A stretch of DNA of 64,000 nucleotides, taken from Sphingorhabdus sp. Alg231-15 (GTDB lineage: Bacteria; Pseudomonadota; Alphaproteobacteria; Sphingomonadales; Sphingomonadaceae). Shown here in pieces: positions 52,149 through 61,348 of this stretch (its first letter is position 1; each line of letters begins with the position of its first letter). Under the pieces are notes generated by a model. That model saw nothing but the letters and a program-made list of their open reading frames with translations, had not been told where the DNA came from and did not search any database. The stretch covers positions 2,418,001 through 2,482,000 of the forward strand of contig NZ_LT703001.1 of NCBI RefSeq assembly GCF_900149705.1. The letters are read 5' to 3'. Both the position numbers and the translations under genes were made by a program.

Positions 52149-55135
52149 GCGCCCAGAACCCCTTCACAGCGGCCGCACAGCGCACCGTCTTCTTCTACAT
52201 CCGGCAGCAGGCGCCAGCAGCGGCCACATTTGTTGTGCCCTGTTTTGGTCACCGTGACTTCATTGCTATCCTGCACATCGGCAACAATGCACAATTCGGC
52301 GAATTCGGCTGCATCAATCGGCAAGCCAGCCATCGGATAGGTGACTTCTGCTTCCAGACTGGAGCGGATGGTTTTCTCGCGCCGTAGCGGTTCAATCGCT
52401 TCGGTGACACTCATTCTGGCGGTGCGGATATTTTCCCATTTGCCAGCAAGAGCTTCATCCGACCAATTTCCATCAACTTCCGGCCACTCTTTCAAATGAA
52501 TACTGTCATTCTCGTCGGGGAAACGGCTTTGCCAAATCTCTTCCGATGTAAAGACCAGCACCGGCGCGATATAGCGGGTCAGCGCATGGAAAAGGATATC
52601 CATGACCGTCCGGTATGCCATGCGTTTCGGATCATCCGGCGCGTCGCAATAGAGACAGTCCTTGCGGATATCAAAAAAGAAAGCACTGAGATCATCCTGC
52701 GCAAAGGCAGTCAGCTCGCGCATATAGGGCCCGAACGCAAAATCATTCACATGTTGTTTGAGCTTCGCATCGACTTCGGCCAGCCGATGGAGCACGTAGC
52801 GTTCCAGCTCCGGCATATCCGCCACGGCGACCCGCTCGCTATCCTGAAAATCGCTGAGACCGCCGAGCATATAGCGGAAGGTATTGCGCAATTTGCGATA
52901 GCTGTCGGTGACGCCTTTCAGGATCTCATCACCAATCCGGTGATCCTCGGTGAAATCGACACTGGCGGCCCACAGGCGCAGGATATCAGCGCCATTGACG
53001 TTGATAACTTTCTGCGGGTCGAGCGTATTGCCGAGCGACTTCGACATTTTTTTGCCATTCTTGTCGAGCGTCATGCCGTGGGTCAGTACGGCTTTATACG
53101 GTGCCCGCCCGCGCGTGCCGCAGGATTCGAGCAGGCTCGACTGGAACCAGCCGCGATGCTGGTCGCTGCCTTCCAGATAGAGATCGGCCGGGGTCTGGTG
53201 ATCCGGCCATTTGCCGCTTTCCAGTACAAAGGCATGGGTGCAGCCGCTGTCAAACCACACGTCGAGAATGTCGGTAATCACCTCATAATCATCGAGCACA
53301 TATGTATTGCCGAGAAATTCCTGATGGTCCGCATTGAACCACGCATCGGCACCGCCGGTCTTAAAGGCTTCGATGATGCGTTCATTGACTGCGGGATCGT
53401 TGAGATAGTCACCTGTCTTCCGATCAACATAAAGCGCAATCGGCACGCCCCAGGCGCGCTGACGGCTCAGCACCCAGTCCGGGCGGCCTTCGACCATGGA
53501 TTCGAGACGGCGGCGGCCGCGTTCTGGGACAAAGCGGACTTTGTTGCGAATTTCATCGAGAGCGACTTCGCGCAGGGTGGCATTAATGCCTTCGCCGTGG
53601 CCGACTTCAAGCCCCTCCCGCTCGCGGGAGGGGTTGGGGTGGGAAAGTTCGATAGGCTTGTCAGGCCCACCCCCGGCCCCTCCCGTAAACGGGAGGGGGG
53701 TATCCATCGGCACAAACCATTGCGGCGTGCAGCGATAGATAATCTTCGCCTTGGAGCGCCAGCTATGCGGATAGCTATGCTGAAAATCATCACTGGCCGA
53801 CAGCAGGGCACCGGCAGCGCGCAAATCTTCACAGATCGGACCAGCGCTGCTGACAAATTTCTTGTTGATCACGCCGCCTGCACGCTCGTCCCCGCGTGGC
53901 AGCCAGTCCCAATCCTCGCGGTAAACGCCATCGGCATCGACAGCGAAAACCGGGTTTATCCCGTTTTCCTTGCACAGCGCGAAATCATCCTCGCCATGGT
54001 CGGGAGACATATGGACAAGGCCGGTGCCTGCTTCGGTGGTGACAAAGTGGGAGCCGTCGAGAAACGGGCGCGGCTTGGTGTAGAAATCGCTGTCCGGGAA
54101 TTTGTCGGCCATCGGGTGTTTGGCGATGGCACCGGCGAGTTGGGAGCCCCTAAAAGAACCTTGTAACTCACTAACAGACCATTTCGCCATAATTTGAGGG
54201 GGATTCAATCGATGCAAAAACGCGGGAACGAGTGATTTTGCAATCAAGACCTTCTTGTCTTGAGATGTGTCCATCTCAGGAGGACGTTCTCCTATTTCAC
54301 TCGTAGGGATAAGCGCGAGTTTATGAAGATCGAGAACAACGTACTCAATATCCGCCCCATAGGCGAGCGCCTGATTCACCGGAATGGTCCAAGGCGTGGT
54401 CGTCCAGATCACAGCATGCGCGCCGACCAGCTCCGGTGCATTCGGCGCCTCAACAATCTCAAACGCCACATCAATCTGCGTCGATGTGATATCTTCATAT
54501 TCCACTTCGGCTTCGGCCAGCGCGGTTTTCTCGACCGGCGACCACATGACGGGCTTGGCGCCGCGATAGAGTTGTCCCGCTTCCGCAAACTTCAGCAGCT
54601 CCGCGACAATCGCCGCTTCGGCGTCAAAATCCATCGTCAGATAGGGCTTGTCCCACTGCGCCAGGATGCCGAGCCGCTTGAATTCCTCGCGCTGGACATT
54701 GACCCATTTGTCCGCATATTCGCGGCATTCGGCGCGAAACTCGCTGGCCGGGACTTCGTCCTTGTTGCGCTTTTTCTTGCGATATTGCTCCTCGATTTTC
54801 CACTCAATCGGCAGGCCATGACAGTCCCAACCCGGAACAAAAGGTGCATCCTTTCCGAGCAGACTCTGTGACCTTACAACAAGGTCTTTCAGCGTCTTGT
54901 TGAGGCTATGGCCCATATGGATATTGCCATTGGCATAAGGCGGGCCATCATGAAAAATAAACTTTTCTCGGCCGTCGCGTGCTTCCCGCAGCTTTTCATA
55001 CAGCCCAATATTCTGCCAGCGCTCCAATATGCCCGGTTCCTTGTTCGCAAGGCCGGCTTTCATGGGAAAATCGGTTTTCGGCAGGAAAACCGTATCTTTA
55101 TAATCTGGTGCTTCAGATGCTTTTGGGTCAGTCAT
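52145..55135 (-). CDS. ileS: Isoleucyl-tRNA synthetase with an inserted palindromic element
   Basis: 996 residues, longer than the usual 930-960. HMGH (73-76, the HIGH site), WTTTPWTIP editing entry, KMSKS and a C-terminal zinc site (CGRCW ... CGRC) are all present. Between MDTPL and TLREVALDEI (about residues 480-508) an extra segment, GGPDKPIELSHPNPSREREGLEVG, is encoded by two 22-bp palindromes at 53612-53633 and 53677-53698. In other synthetases these flanks are nearly adjacent. The insertion preserves the frame, and the motifs that follow (VEGRPDWVLSRQRAWG) are intact, so the enzyme is probably active. Confidence 0.94.
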   Translation of the reverse strand: MTDPKASEAPDYKDTVFLPKTDFPMKAGLANKEPGILERWQNIGLYEKLREARDGREKFIFHDGPPYANGNIHMGHSLNKTLKDLVVRSQSLLGKDAPFVPGWDCHGLPIEWKIEEQYRKKKRNKDEVPASEFRAECREYADKWVNVQREEFKRLGILAQWDKPYLTMDFDAEAAIVAELLKFAEAGQLYRGAKPVMWSPVEKTALAEAEVEYEDITSTQIDVAFEIVEAPNAPELVGAHAVIWTTTPWTIPVNQALAYGADIEYVVLDLHKLALIPTSEIGERPPEMDTSQDKKVLIAKSLVPAFLHRLNPPQIMAKWSVSELQGSFRGSQLAGAIAKHPMADKFPDSDFYTKPRPFLDGSHFVTTEAGTGLVHMSPDHGEDDFALCKENGINPVFAVDADGVYREDWDWLPRGDERAGGVINKKFVSSAGPICEDLRAAGALLSASDDFQHSYPHSWRSKAKIIYRCTPQWFVPMDTPLPFTGGAGGGPDKPIELSHPNPSREREGLEVGHGEGINATLREVALDEIRNKVRFVPERGRRRLESMVEGRPDWVLSRQRAWGVPIALYVDRKTGDYLNDPAVNERIIEAFKTGGADAWFNADHQEFLGNTYVLDDYEVITDILDVWFDSGCTHAFVLESGKWPDHQTPADLYLEGSDQHRGWFQSSLLESCGTRGRAPYKAVLTHGMTLDKNGKKMSKSLGNTLDPQKVINVNGADILRLWAASVDFTEDHRIGDEILKGVTDSYRKLRNTFRYMLGGLSDFQDSERVAVADMPELERYVLHRLAEVDAKLKQHVNDFAFGPYMRELTAFAQDDLSAFFFDIRKDCLYCDAPDDPKRMAYRTVMDILFHALTRYIAPVLVFTSEEIWQSRFPDENDSIHLKEWPEVDGNWSDEALAGKWENIRTARMSVTEAIEPLRREKTIRSSLEAEVTYPMAGLPIDAAEFAELCIVADVQDSNEVTVTKTGHNKCGRCWRLLPDVEEDGALCGRCEGVLGA
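53612..53698. repeat. Compound palindromic element inside ileS
   Basis: Two 10-2-10 palindromes: CCCCTCCCGC-TC-GCGGGAGGGG (53612-53633) and CCCCTCCCGT-AA-ACGGGAGGGG (53677-53698), separated by 43 bp. GGTTGGGGTGGG after the first and CCCACCCCCGG before the second pair as well, so the whole 87 bp forms a nested imperfect inverted repeat. It is in frame within ileS. The GGGAGGGG-TTGGGGTGGG string is a known intergenic repeat type in sphingomonads. Confidence 0.8.
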
Positions 55136-55208
55136 GATTTGCGGGGATTAGGCGAGGCGACGCGCGGGTGCAAGCGGGATTTCACGGCCGCTCATTCGCC
55201 CCGATCCG

Positions 55209-56192
55209 CTAGCGAACGAGCGCTGGTCCGACCTTCCTGATATCCTCAACCATCACATAGCCGTTGAAGCTCGCCGGGATTTTGGCCAGCTGGTTGCCAT
55301 AGGTCAGGCCGCGCGTCGATTCGCGGTCGTTCATCGGGCCGATTATCAGCGTGCGTGCACCGACCGCTTCCATCCGGGCCGTGGTGCGGTTCGGCCATCC
55401 GGCAAAAGCCCATTGATAGTCGAGCGGGATTACCAAAGTGCCGTCTTTGCAGCTATCCGGAGTGATGCCGAACCAGCCCATCCACAGATAATCCTTGGTG
55501 CAGGCTTTGACACCTGGTTTGGACCAGGCCCAGATCCCGGGCACCAGTTGCTTCATGCGCTTGACCGGGGCTTCGCCGCCGTAAAACCCGTCCCCTTCCT
55601 GCAAAGGGTCGCGGCCTGCTGCTTTCAAGATCGCATAGAGTTGATCAGCCTCGTCCGGGTTTTTGCTTTTGAAGTTGAACAGAAACGGCTTGAAGGTTTC
55701 CGAGGCCACTGCCTGTTCGACGGTCGGGATCTTACCAATGCCTTTGCCGCGCAGGGGAAATGTCTGGCCGTCATCGGATGAATAGCCATAGCCAATGTCG
55801 AGCGATTGCAGTTCCGCCAATGTCAGGTCGCGCGTATTGCCTGTCCCATCGGTCCGGCAATCGACCGTCCAGTCATGAAACAACACCATTTTCCCATCCT
55901 TGGTCGGCGCTACATCAATCTCCACCATATCCGCCTGCATGTTGACGGCCGCGCGAATGGAGTGAATCGTATTTTCAAAAATTTCCAGATCTTCCTGGCC
56001 CGGGAGCATCCGAATGGCGGTGCAGTCATCTCTGCCCACACCCGTCGGATCATAAATATGGTGGACACCGCGATGGGCGATCATTTTGAACTGGCCTTCA
56101 GGCGCCGATGCCCAACGAGACGAATTGAGCAATATCACGGTTAGAAGAGTCATCCAGATGATCCCGAATGACCATAGAATTTTCCGCTTCAT
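55209..56192 (-). CDS. Glycerophosphodiester phosphodiesterase family protein
   Basis: 327 residues with an N-terminal membrane anchor or signal (ILWSFGIIWMTLLTVILLNSS). The GDPD motifs are MIAHRGVHH, FENTIHSIRAAVNMQADMVEIDVAPTKDGKMVLFHDWTVD, giving the H-R, E-N, E-D and H-D residues. It hydrolyses glycerophosphodiesters to glycerol-3-phosphate plus alcohol, facing the periplasm. ATG overlaps the ribF stop by 4 bp. Confidence 0.92.
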   Translation of the reverse strand: MKRKILWSFGIIWMTLLTVILLNSSRWASAPEGQFKMIAHRGVHHIYDPTGVGRDDCTAIRMLPGQEDLEIFENTIHSIRAAVNMQADMVEIDVAPTKDGKMVLFHDWTVDCRTDGTGNTRDLTLAELQSLDIGYGYSSDDGQTFPLRGKGIGKIPTVEQAVASETFKPFLFNFKSKNPDEADQLYAILKAAGRDPLQEGDGFYGGEAPVKRMKQLVPGIWAWSKPGVKACTKDYLWMGWFGITPDSCKDGTLVIPLDYQWAFAGWPNRTTARMEAVGARTLIIGPMNDRESTRGLTYGNQLAKIPASFNGYVMVEDIRKVGPALVR

Positions 56193-57109
56193 GTGAGTAT
56201 TTCTCGGGCCTCGTCGCAGTCTATTGCCATTTGCGCCATCAGCGCATCGAGATCATCAAATTTCGCTTCGCCGCGCAAGAAGTGATGCAATTCGACTTCG
56301 ATCATCTGGCCATAAAGGTCTTCCGCAAAATCAAAGAAATAGGGTTCAAGCAATTCCTTGGGCGGGTCAAATGTCGGTCGAATACCCAGGTTGGCTGCAC
56401 CGTTGATTACGCGGCCATCAGGTAAGCGACCCTTGACGGCATAGATTCCATATTTTGGCCGCAGATAATGATCAATGTCGATATTGGCTGTCGGATAGCC
56501 GAGCTTGCGGCCATTTTTATCGCCGTGAATGACAGGGCCTTCAATAGCGAAGGGCCGCGTCAGCAGTTCGGTCGCCGTCTCGCAATCGCCTGCCTTTAGC
56601 GCATCGCGGATACGGCTGGAGGAGATGACTTCATCGGCGTCGCTGACCGGGCCAACCGCCTTGGTCGATAGGCCCAAAGGTGCGCCGAGCTGCTTCATGA
56701 CGCTGACATTGCCTGCGCGGCCCTTGCCAAAGGTAAAGTCTTCGCCCGTGACGATGCCTGCTGCACCAAAACGCTCGACGAGCAATTTCGTCACGAAATC
56801 CTCTGCGGTGGTTCCGGCCAGTTCGCCGCCAAATTCAAACACCAGCATCGCGTCCGCGCCGGCGGCGGTGAACAGCCGTTCGCGCTGGTCGAGAGTGGTC
56901 AGGCGAAATGGCGGCGCATCGGGCTGGAAATGGCGGACGGGGTGCGGGTCAAAGGTCGCGATGATCGCCGGGCGGCCTTCGGCCTTGGCCCAGTCGATCG
57001 CGGTTTGTGCAACCGCCTGATGGCCTTTGTGAAAACCATCAAAATTGCCCAGCGCGATAATCGCACCGCGCAGTTCATCCGAAATCCTGTTTTGCCCACT
57101 CAACCGCAT
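56189..57109 (-). CDS. ribF: Bifunctional riboflavin kinase/FAD synthetase
   Basis: 306 residues. FAD synthetase half: AIIALGNFDGFHKGHQAV (nucleotidyl-transferase GNFDGxHxGH), SSSRIRDAL. Kinase half from about residue 185: VIHGDKNGRKLGYPTANIDI, YGIYAVKGRL, NLGIRPTF. Makes FMN and FAD. It follows the dipeptidase gene by 8 bp and overlaps GDPD. Confidence 0.96.
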   Translation of the reverse strand: MRLSGQNRISDELRGAIIALGNFDGFHKGHQAVAQTAIDWAKAEGRPAIIATFDPHPVRHFQPDAPPFRLTTLDQRERLFTAAGADAMLVFEFGGELAGTTAEDFVTKLLVERFGAAGIVTGEDFTFGKGRAGNVSVMKQLGAPLGLSTKAVGPVSDADEVISSSRIRDALKAGDCETATELLTRPFAIEGPVIHGDKNGRKLGYPTANIDIDHYLRPKYGIYAVKGRLPDGRVINGAANLGIRPTFDPPKELLEPYFFDFAEDLYGQMIEVELHHFLRGEAKFDDLDALMAQMAIDCDEAREILT

Positions 57110-57117
57110 GATTTGCG

Positions 57118-58398
57118 CTATTGGCCAGTTTCGGTGGTTTGTTCAACCGCTTGTTTGGGTAAATCTTTGAAAGGGATAAGACCCTGCTTGATCACCCGCA
57201 TGGCGTTCCCGCCCATTACAGCGCGAATTTCATCTTCGGTGAAGCCTGCGTCCATCAATGCTTGGGTGATGTGGACGATGCCGCTGGTATCGAAGCGGGT
57301 TGTTACAGCACCATCAAAATCGCTGCCCAGGGCGGCATGTTCAATTCCGACCAGATCGCGGACATGTTTGACGGCTTTGGCGACGGTTTTCGGATCGGTG
57401 TCACACATGGCTCCGTCCCAATAGCCCAGTCCTACAATGCCGCCAGTGGCCGCCACCCCCTTGATTTCTTCGTCGGTGAGATTGCGATTGACGCCGCATA
57501 CTGCCTGCACACCACCATGACTGGAAACCACAGGGCGCCGGGCCATCTTCAGAATGTCGGCAACCGCCTCACGACTCGAATGCGCAATATCCACGATCAT
57601 GCCTTTATCTTCCATGTCGCGGACAATCTGCCGGCCAAATGTGGTGAGCCCACCTTTCTCCTCACCATGCATGGAGCCGGCCAGTTCATTATCGAAAAAA
57701 TGCACGAGGCCCGCCATACGCATGCCGGAATCATAGAGCTTGTCGAGATTTTCACGCTTGCCTTCCAGCGTTTGAAGACCTTCGGCTGAGAATAATGCAC
57801 CAATAATTTTTTCATTCTGCGAACGCGCCAATGTCAGACCATCGAGTTGTTGAGATGTGCTGATCGCGACCAGAGCGCGATCAGAGATGATGACTGCCTG
57901 ATCGAGCTTTTGGGCATGGTAGAGTTGTCGTTCCAGCAAGGAAAACCACGTCCGAATAGGCTGCAACTGCGCGATCGTCAGGAGGGTGATATTATCCGTA
58001 TCAGCGCTGTTACGGTCATAATTCTGATCCTTTGGCGTCTTGGTGACGCTGGAAAAGATTTGCAGGCCAACATTGCCCTTCTGCATCCGTTTGAGATCAA
58101 CATGGCCATAGTCGACCGCATCAGTAATCCGGCGTTTCCACAACAAGGTATCGGCGTGCAGATCAACAATCATAAGGCTGTCATGCAATTTCTGCGCTTC
58201 TGGTCGTATTGGAGGTAATGCCTTGTTGTCTGTTTGGTTGATTTGCGCTTCGATGGCGCTCGAATCACGGCTCATTTCTGGCAAATAACCTGCTACAACC
58301 CTGTTTGTCTGTTTTTCAAATATGGCCGGCGCAAAAATGAAAAAGGCGGTCGCACCAACAATCAGGACAAGCAGTATTCCAAGGCCAATTTTTTTCAT
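57118..58398 (-). CDS. Membrane dipeptidase (M19 family)
   Basis: 426 residues. A membrane anchor/signal (GLGILLVLIVGATAFFIFAPAIF), then VDLHADTLLW (H-x-D), FSAEGLQTLEGK (bridging Glu), VDIAHSSREAV and SSHGGVQAVCG (zinc histidines) and ALGSDFDGAVTTRF. Zinc dipeptidase of the renal dipeptidase type, probably periplasmic. ATG overlaps the folA stop by 4 bp. Confidence 0.94.
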   Translation of the reverse strand: MKKIGLGILLVLIVGATAFFIFAPAIFEKQTNRVVAGYLPEMSRDSSAIEAQINQTDNKALPPIRPEAQKLHDSLMIVDLHADTLLWKRRITDAVDYGHVDLKRMQKGNVGLQIFSSVTKTPKDQNYDRNSADTDNITLLTIAQLQPIRTWFSLLERQLYHAQKLDQAVIISDRALVAISTSQQLDGLTLARSQNEKIIGALFSAEGLQTLEGKRENLDKLYDSGMRMAGLVHFFDNELAGSMHGEEKGGLTTFGRQIVRDMEDKGMIVDIAHSSREAVADILKMARRPVVSSHGGVQAVCGVNRNLTDEEIKGVAATGGIVGLGYWDGAMCDTDPKTVAKAVKHVRDLVGIEHAALGSDFDGAVTTRFDTSGIVHITQALMDAGFTEDEIRAVMGGNAMRVIKQGLIPFKDLPKQAVEQTTETGQ

Positions 58399-58889
58399 GC
58401 CTGTTTCCGTTTCAACGTGACAAAGGAAAAGGCCGGTCTGCCATTCTCGGCATCATGGCTTTCCCGTTCGCTTTCTTGCCAGACGGCAGGATCAAAGCCA
58501 TCCATGACGGTGTCCCCATCCACATCCATATGCACTTCAGTGAGCGCAATACGATCGGCTTGCGGCAGAAAGAGCCGGTAAATTTCTGCGCCGCCGATGA
58601 CGACGATATGCGGCGCATTGGCAATTCTCAGTGCGTTCTGAATATCATGAACCACCTCCGCACCCTCGGCTTCCCATTCTGTATCACGGGTGAGAACGAT
58701 ATGCCGGCGACCGGGTAAAAGGCCGGGCAGGCTGTCAAAAGTCTTGCGTCCCATAATCATCGGTTTGCCTTGGGTCAGCGATTTGAAATGCCGCAAGTCG
58801 GCTGGTAAATGCCAGGGCATCGTACCGTCTTTACCGATGACCCCATTGTCGGAGCGCGCGAGGATCAGGATGATTTCCGGATGGTTCAT
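58395..58889 (-). CDS. folA: Dihydrofolate reductase
   Basis: 164 residues. LILARSDNGVIGKDGTMPWHLPADLRHFKSLTQGKPMIMGRKTFDSLP contains the active-site WHLPADLxxFK (Asp) and the MGRKTF NADPH site; VVIGGAEIYRLFLP is the GG motif. It makes tetrahydrofolate. Thymidylate synthase is not in the window. Lies 35 bp after purK. Confidence 0.96.
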   Translation of the reverse strand: MNHPEIILILARSDNGVIGKDGTMPWHLPADLRHFKSLTQGKPMIMGRKTFDSLPGLLPGRRHIVLTRDTEWEAEGAEVVHDIQNALRIANAPHIVVIGGAEIYRLFLPQADRIALTEVHMDVDGDTVMDGFDPAVWQESERESHDAENGRPAFSFVTLKRKQA

Positions 58890-58924
58890 GGGATTCGCCT
58901 AGCTCAGATCAAATCCTGTGCAAA

Positions 58925-59995
58925 TCAGAAAAATAATTTCGTGACATGACCCATTTTTCGTCCGGGGCGGCTTTCGCCTTTGCCATAGAGATGGAGGTGG
59001 TTGGCGGGGTCCGATAGCAACGCCTGCCACTGGTCGGCATTGCCGCTAATCAGATTCGTCATCTCAACTTTACTAGCGGCCAATCCGGTATCGCCGAGAG
59101 GCAATCCGCAGATGGCCCGGATATGATTTTCAAACTGGCTGGTGATCGCGCCCTCGATTGTCCAGTGCCCGCTATTATGCACGCGCGGGGCCATTTCATT
59201 GAAAACCGGGCCGTCAGCAGTAGCGAAAAATTCGCAAGTCAGCACGCCAACATAATCCATCGCCTCTGCCATTTTTGCTGCCAGCGCACGAGCGGCTTGT
59301 TCCTGCGCGACAATCTCGGCCGGTGCGGGAACCAGCGATTGGGCCAAAATCCCGTCTTCATGAATATTATGCGGCGTATCCCAGTAACCGATGGCACCAT
59401 CCTGTCCGCGCACCAGGATGACCGAAAATTCGTGGGAGAAAGTGACAAAGCCTTCGGCCACGCAGGGCTGATGTCCCACGGAATCCCAATGGACCGCAAG
59501 ATCATCACCCGGCTTTATTCTGGCTTGTCCTTTGCCATCATAGCCCATGCGAATGGTTTTCAAAATGGCGGTTGCGCCGATTTCCTCAATCGCTCCATCC
59601 AGAGACTCACGATCCGTCACTTCGGCAAAAGGGGCGGTCGTACCGCCATGGGTGCGAGCGAATGTCTTTTCCGTGACCCGGTTCTGCGCAACATCAAGCG
59701 CTGCTACAGGCGGATATAGCGGTGCGCGGTCTGCTATCGCGGCAAGCGGCGCGACCGGGACATTCTCAAACTCAAATGTGATGACATCGCAGCTATCGGC
59801 AAATTTGCCCAACGCCTCAATATCGTCATCTTGAGCGCAGGTAAATTCGGCTGCGACATCGGCGGCAATGCTGGCTTCATCTGGCGCGTAGATATGGCAG
59901 CGATAACCAAGCTGTGCGGCAGCGACCGCTAACATCCGGCCAAGTTGGCCGCCACCCAATATGCCAATGGTTGAACCGGGAGGAAGCGGAGTCAT
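58925..59995 (-). CDS. purK: 5-(carboxyamino)imidazole ribonucleotide synthase
   Basis: 356 residues from ATG 59995 (MTPLPPGSTIGILGGGQLGRMLAVAAAQLGY); a TTG at 60004 abuts the purE stop. ATP-grasp with TIRMGYDGKGQ (K and G-rich loop) and FNEMAPRVHNSGHWTIEG. Converts AIR to N5-CAIR with ATP and bicarbonate. Gap to purE stop 9 bp. Confidence 0.96.
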   Translation of the reverse strand: MTPLPPGSTIGILGGGQLGRMLAVAAAQLGYRCHIYAPDEASIAADVAAEFTCAQDDDIEALGKFADSCDVITFEFENVPVAPLAAIADRAPLYPPVAALDVAQNRVTEKTFARTHGGTTAPFAEVTDRESLDGAIEEIGATAILKTIRMGYDGKGQARIKPGDDLAVHWDSVGHQPCVAEGFVTFSHEFSVILVRGQDGAIGYWDTPHNIHEDGILAQSLVPAPAEIVAQEQAARALAAKMAEAMDYVGVLTCEFFATADGPVFNEMAPRVHNSGHWTIEGAITSQFENHIRAICGLPLGDTGLAASKVEMTNLISGNADQWQALLSDPANHLHLYGKGESRPGRKMGHVTKLFF

Positions 59996-60004
59996 CGCAG
60001 TCAA

Positions 60005-60505
60005 TTATTCCGGTTGCTCTGCGACGGCATTGCTTTGTGCCGCACGCCAGGCATCCAGTCGCTCAGCTAAAGCATCATCTTCGTTGGCGAGGATCGCAGC
60101 CGCGAGTAGTGCGCTATTTTTCGCACCGGCGTCTCCGATAGCCAAGGTTCCAACCGGAATGCCAGCGGGCATCTGAGCTATGGAAAGCAGGCTGTCGACC
60201 CCGTTCAGGGTTCGCGATTGAATGGGCACACCAAGAACAGGTACCCGCGTCATCGCGGCGGCCATACCGGGCAGATGCGCAGCGCCGCCAGCGCCCGCGA
60301 TAATCACTTTCAATTTCCGTTCAGTAGCGCCTTTGGCATAGTCATAGAGTCGGTCAGGCGTCCGATGAGCCGAAACAATTTTAACCTCATGGGCGATATC
60401 GAGCTGCTCTAGAATATCGGCAGCAAGGGACATGGTTGCCCAATCGGACTGACTGCCCATGATAATCCCAACTTGCGGTTCAGTTGGCGGAGTGGCTTCG
60501 GTCAT
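60005..60505 (-). CDS. purE: 5-(carboxyamino)imidazole ribonucleotide mutase
   Basis: 166 residues from ATG 60505 ([25 protein letters not shown]); an upstream ATG at 60535 is less likely. Active-site motifs [19 protein letters not shown] and [27 protein letters not shown] are intact, the class I type. Converts N5-CAIR to CAIR. Head gene of the long minus-strand run. Confidence 0.96.
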   Translation of the reverse strand: MTEATPPTEPQVGIIMGSQSDWATMSLAADILEQLDIAHEVKIVSAHRTPDRLYDYAKGATERKLKVIIAGAGGAAHLPGMAAAMTRVPVLGVPIQSRTLNGVDSLLSIAQMPAGIPVGTLAIGDAGAKNSALLAAAILANEDDALAERLDAWRAAQSNAVAEQPE

Positions 60506-60553
60506 GCTTGCACCTGAATAGTGTCGCGGAAGCAAATTCGTTTAGCCATGAAA

Positions 60554-60574
60554 TGCCGCACGCGCAATGCGGCA
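60554..60574. promoter_or_regulatory. Hairpin in the purE leader
   Basis: TGCCGCA, 7 bases, TGCGGCA: perfect 7-bp arms 49-69 bp upstream of purE. It could be an operator or a transcript hairpin; no PurR-like site is evident. Confidence 0.35.
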
Positions 60575-60714
60575 ATGGCGATGTGCGTTCTTTTGTGTTT
60601 GTAGTTTACAATAACGGACTGCGGAACGCATTTTTTGCTATCACTATTGACTAACAAGGCTATTGCAAACTACAGGGCCGTATTGCGTAAATACTGGTAA
60701 ATAACAGTATCGCG

Positions 60715-61311
60715 GTGGGGGACAGGGCATTGTTAGACGAAGTCATCAATAGAAATGAAGATAAAGAAAGATGCAATCATTGTGCAGCTCTTCAGCTAGA
60801 GAATTTGCGACTAGGCAAAGAACTTGCTGAAATGGAGAAGCGTGCCAATCATGACGTTTTGACGGGCTTGCCCAATCGCCGCTTTTTCATTGAGAGTTTA
60901 GACAAAAGGATCATGCGTTGTCAGCGCTATGGTGACAATACTGCTTTGCTTTTCCTCGATGTGGACGATCTCAAGAGGGTCAACGATAGTCATGGTCATG
61001 CTGCCGGTGACCTGTTGCTGGTGCGTCTTGGAAAGATATTGAAAGGCAATATCCGGGCCTGTGACATGGTAGCGCGGATTGGCGGAGATGAATTTGCATT
61101 GTTGCTCGACAATCTTGATGCCGACCAGGTTGAAAACAAGATATTGGGGCTGATGGATCGATTCAAGTCGGCCAAATTGGAGCATGAGGGCCAGGCCCTG
61201 CAATTCGGTGCCGCCATTGGATATAGTTTTGTTGGACCCACAGATACGGTTTCGGCTCTGATGTCCCGGGCGGACGAGGCCATGTACAATTCAAAAGGCG
61301 ATGATAACTGA
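60715..61311 (+). CDS. Soluble diguanylate cyclase (GGDEF)
   Basis: 198 residues, GTG start at 60715 (a TTG at 60730 is an alternative). A Cys-pair at the N-terminus (KERCNHCAALQLENLRLGKELAEMEKRAN: CNHC plus a coiled coil) precedes the GGDEF domain (VLTGLPNRRFFIE, FLDVDDLKRVNDSHGHAAGD, RIGGDEFALLL). The inhibitory site RACD is present five residues before GGDEF. Makes c-di-GMP; the CxxC head may be a small sensory or metal site. Confidence 0.93.
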   Translation: MGDRALLDEVINRNEDKERCNHCAALQLENLRLGKELAEMEKRANHDVLTGLPNRRFFIESLDKRIMRCQRYGDNTALLFLDVDDLKRVNDSHGHAAGDLLLVRLGKILKGNIRACDMVARIGGDEFALLLDNLDADQVENKILGLMDRFKSAKLEHEGQALQFGAAIGYSFVGPTDTVSALMSRADEAMYNSKGDDN

Positions 61312-61348
61312 CTGGCTGAGAATTATCTGGCCGAGAACTATAAGGTCT

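Noticed and set aside
52496-54166. A long plus-strand open frame (556 codons) opposite ileS
   Set aside because: It is the antisense shadow of ileS; its composition is that of a complement and it has no ribosome site or recognisable domain.
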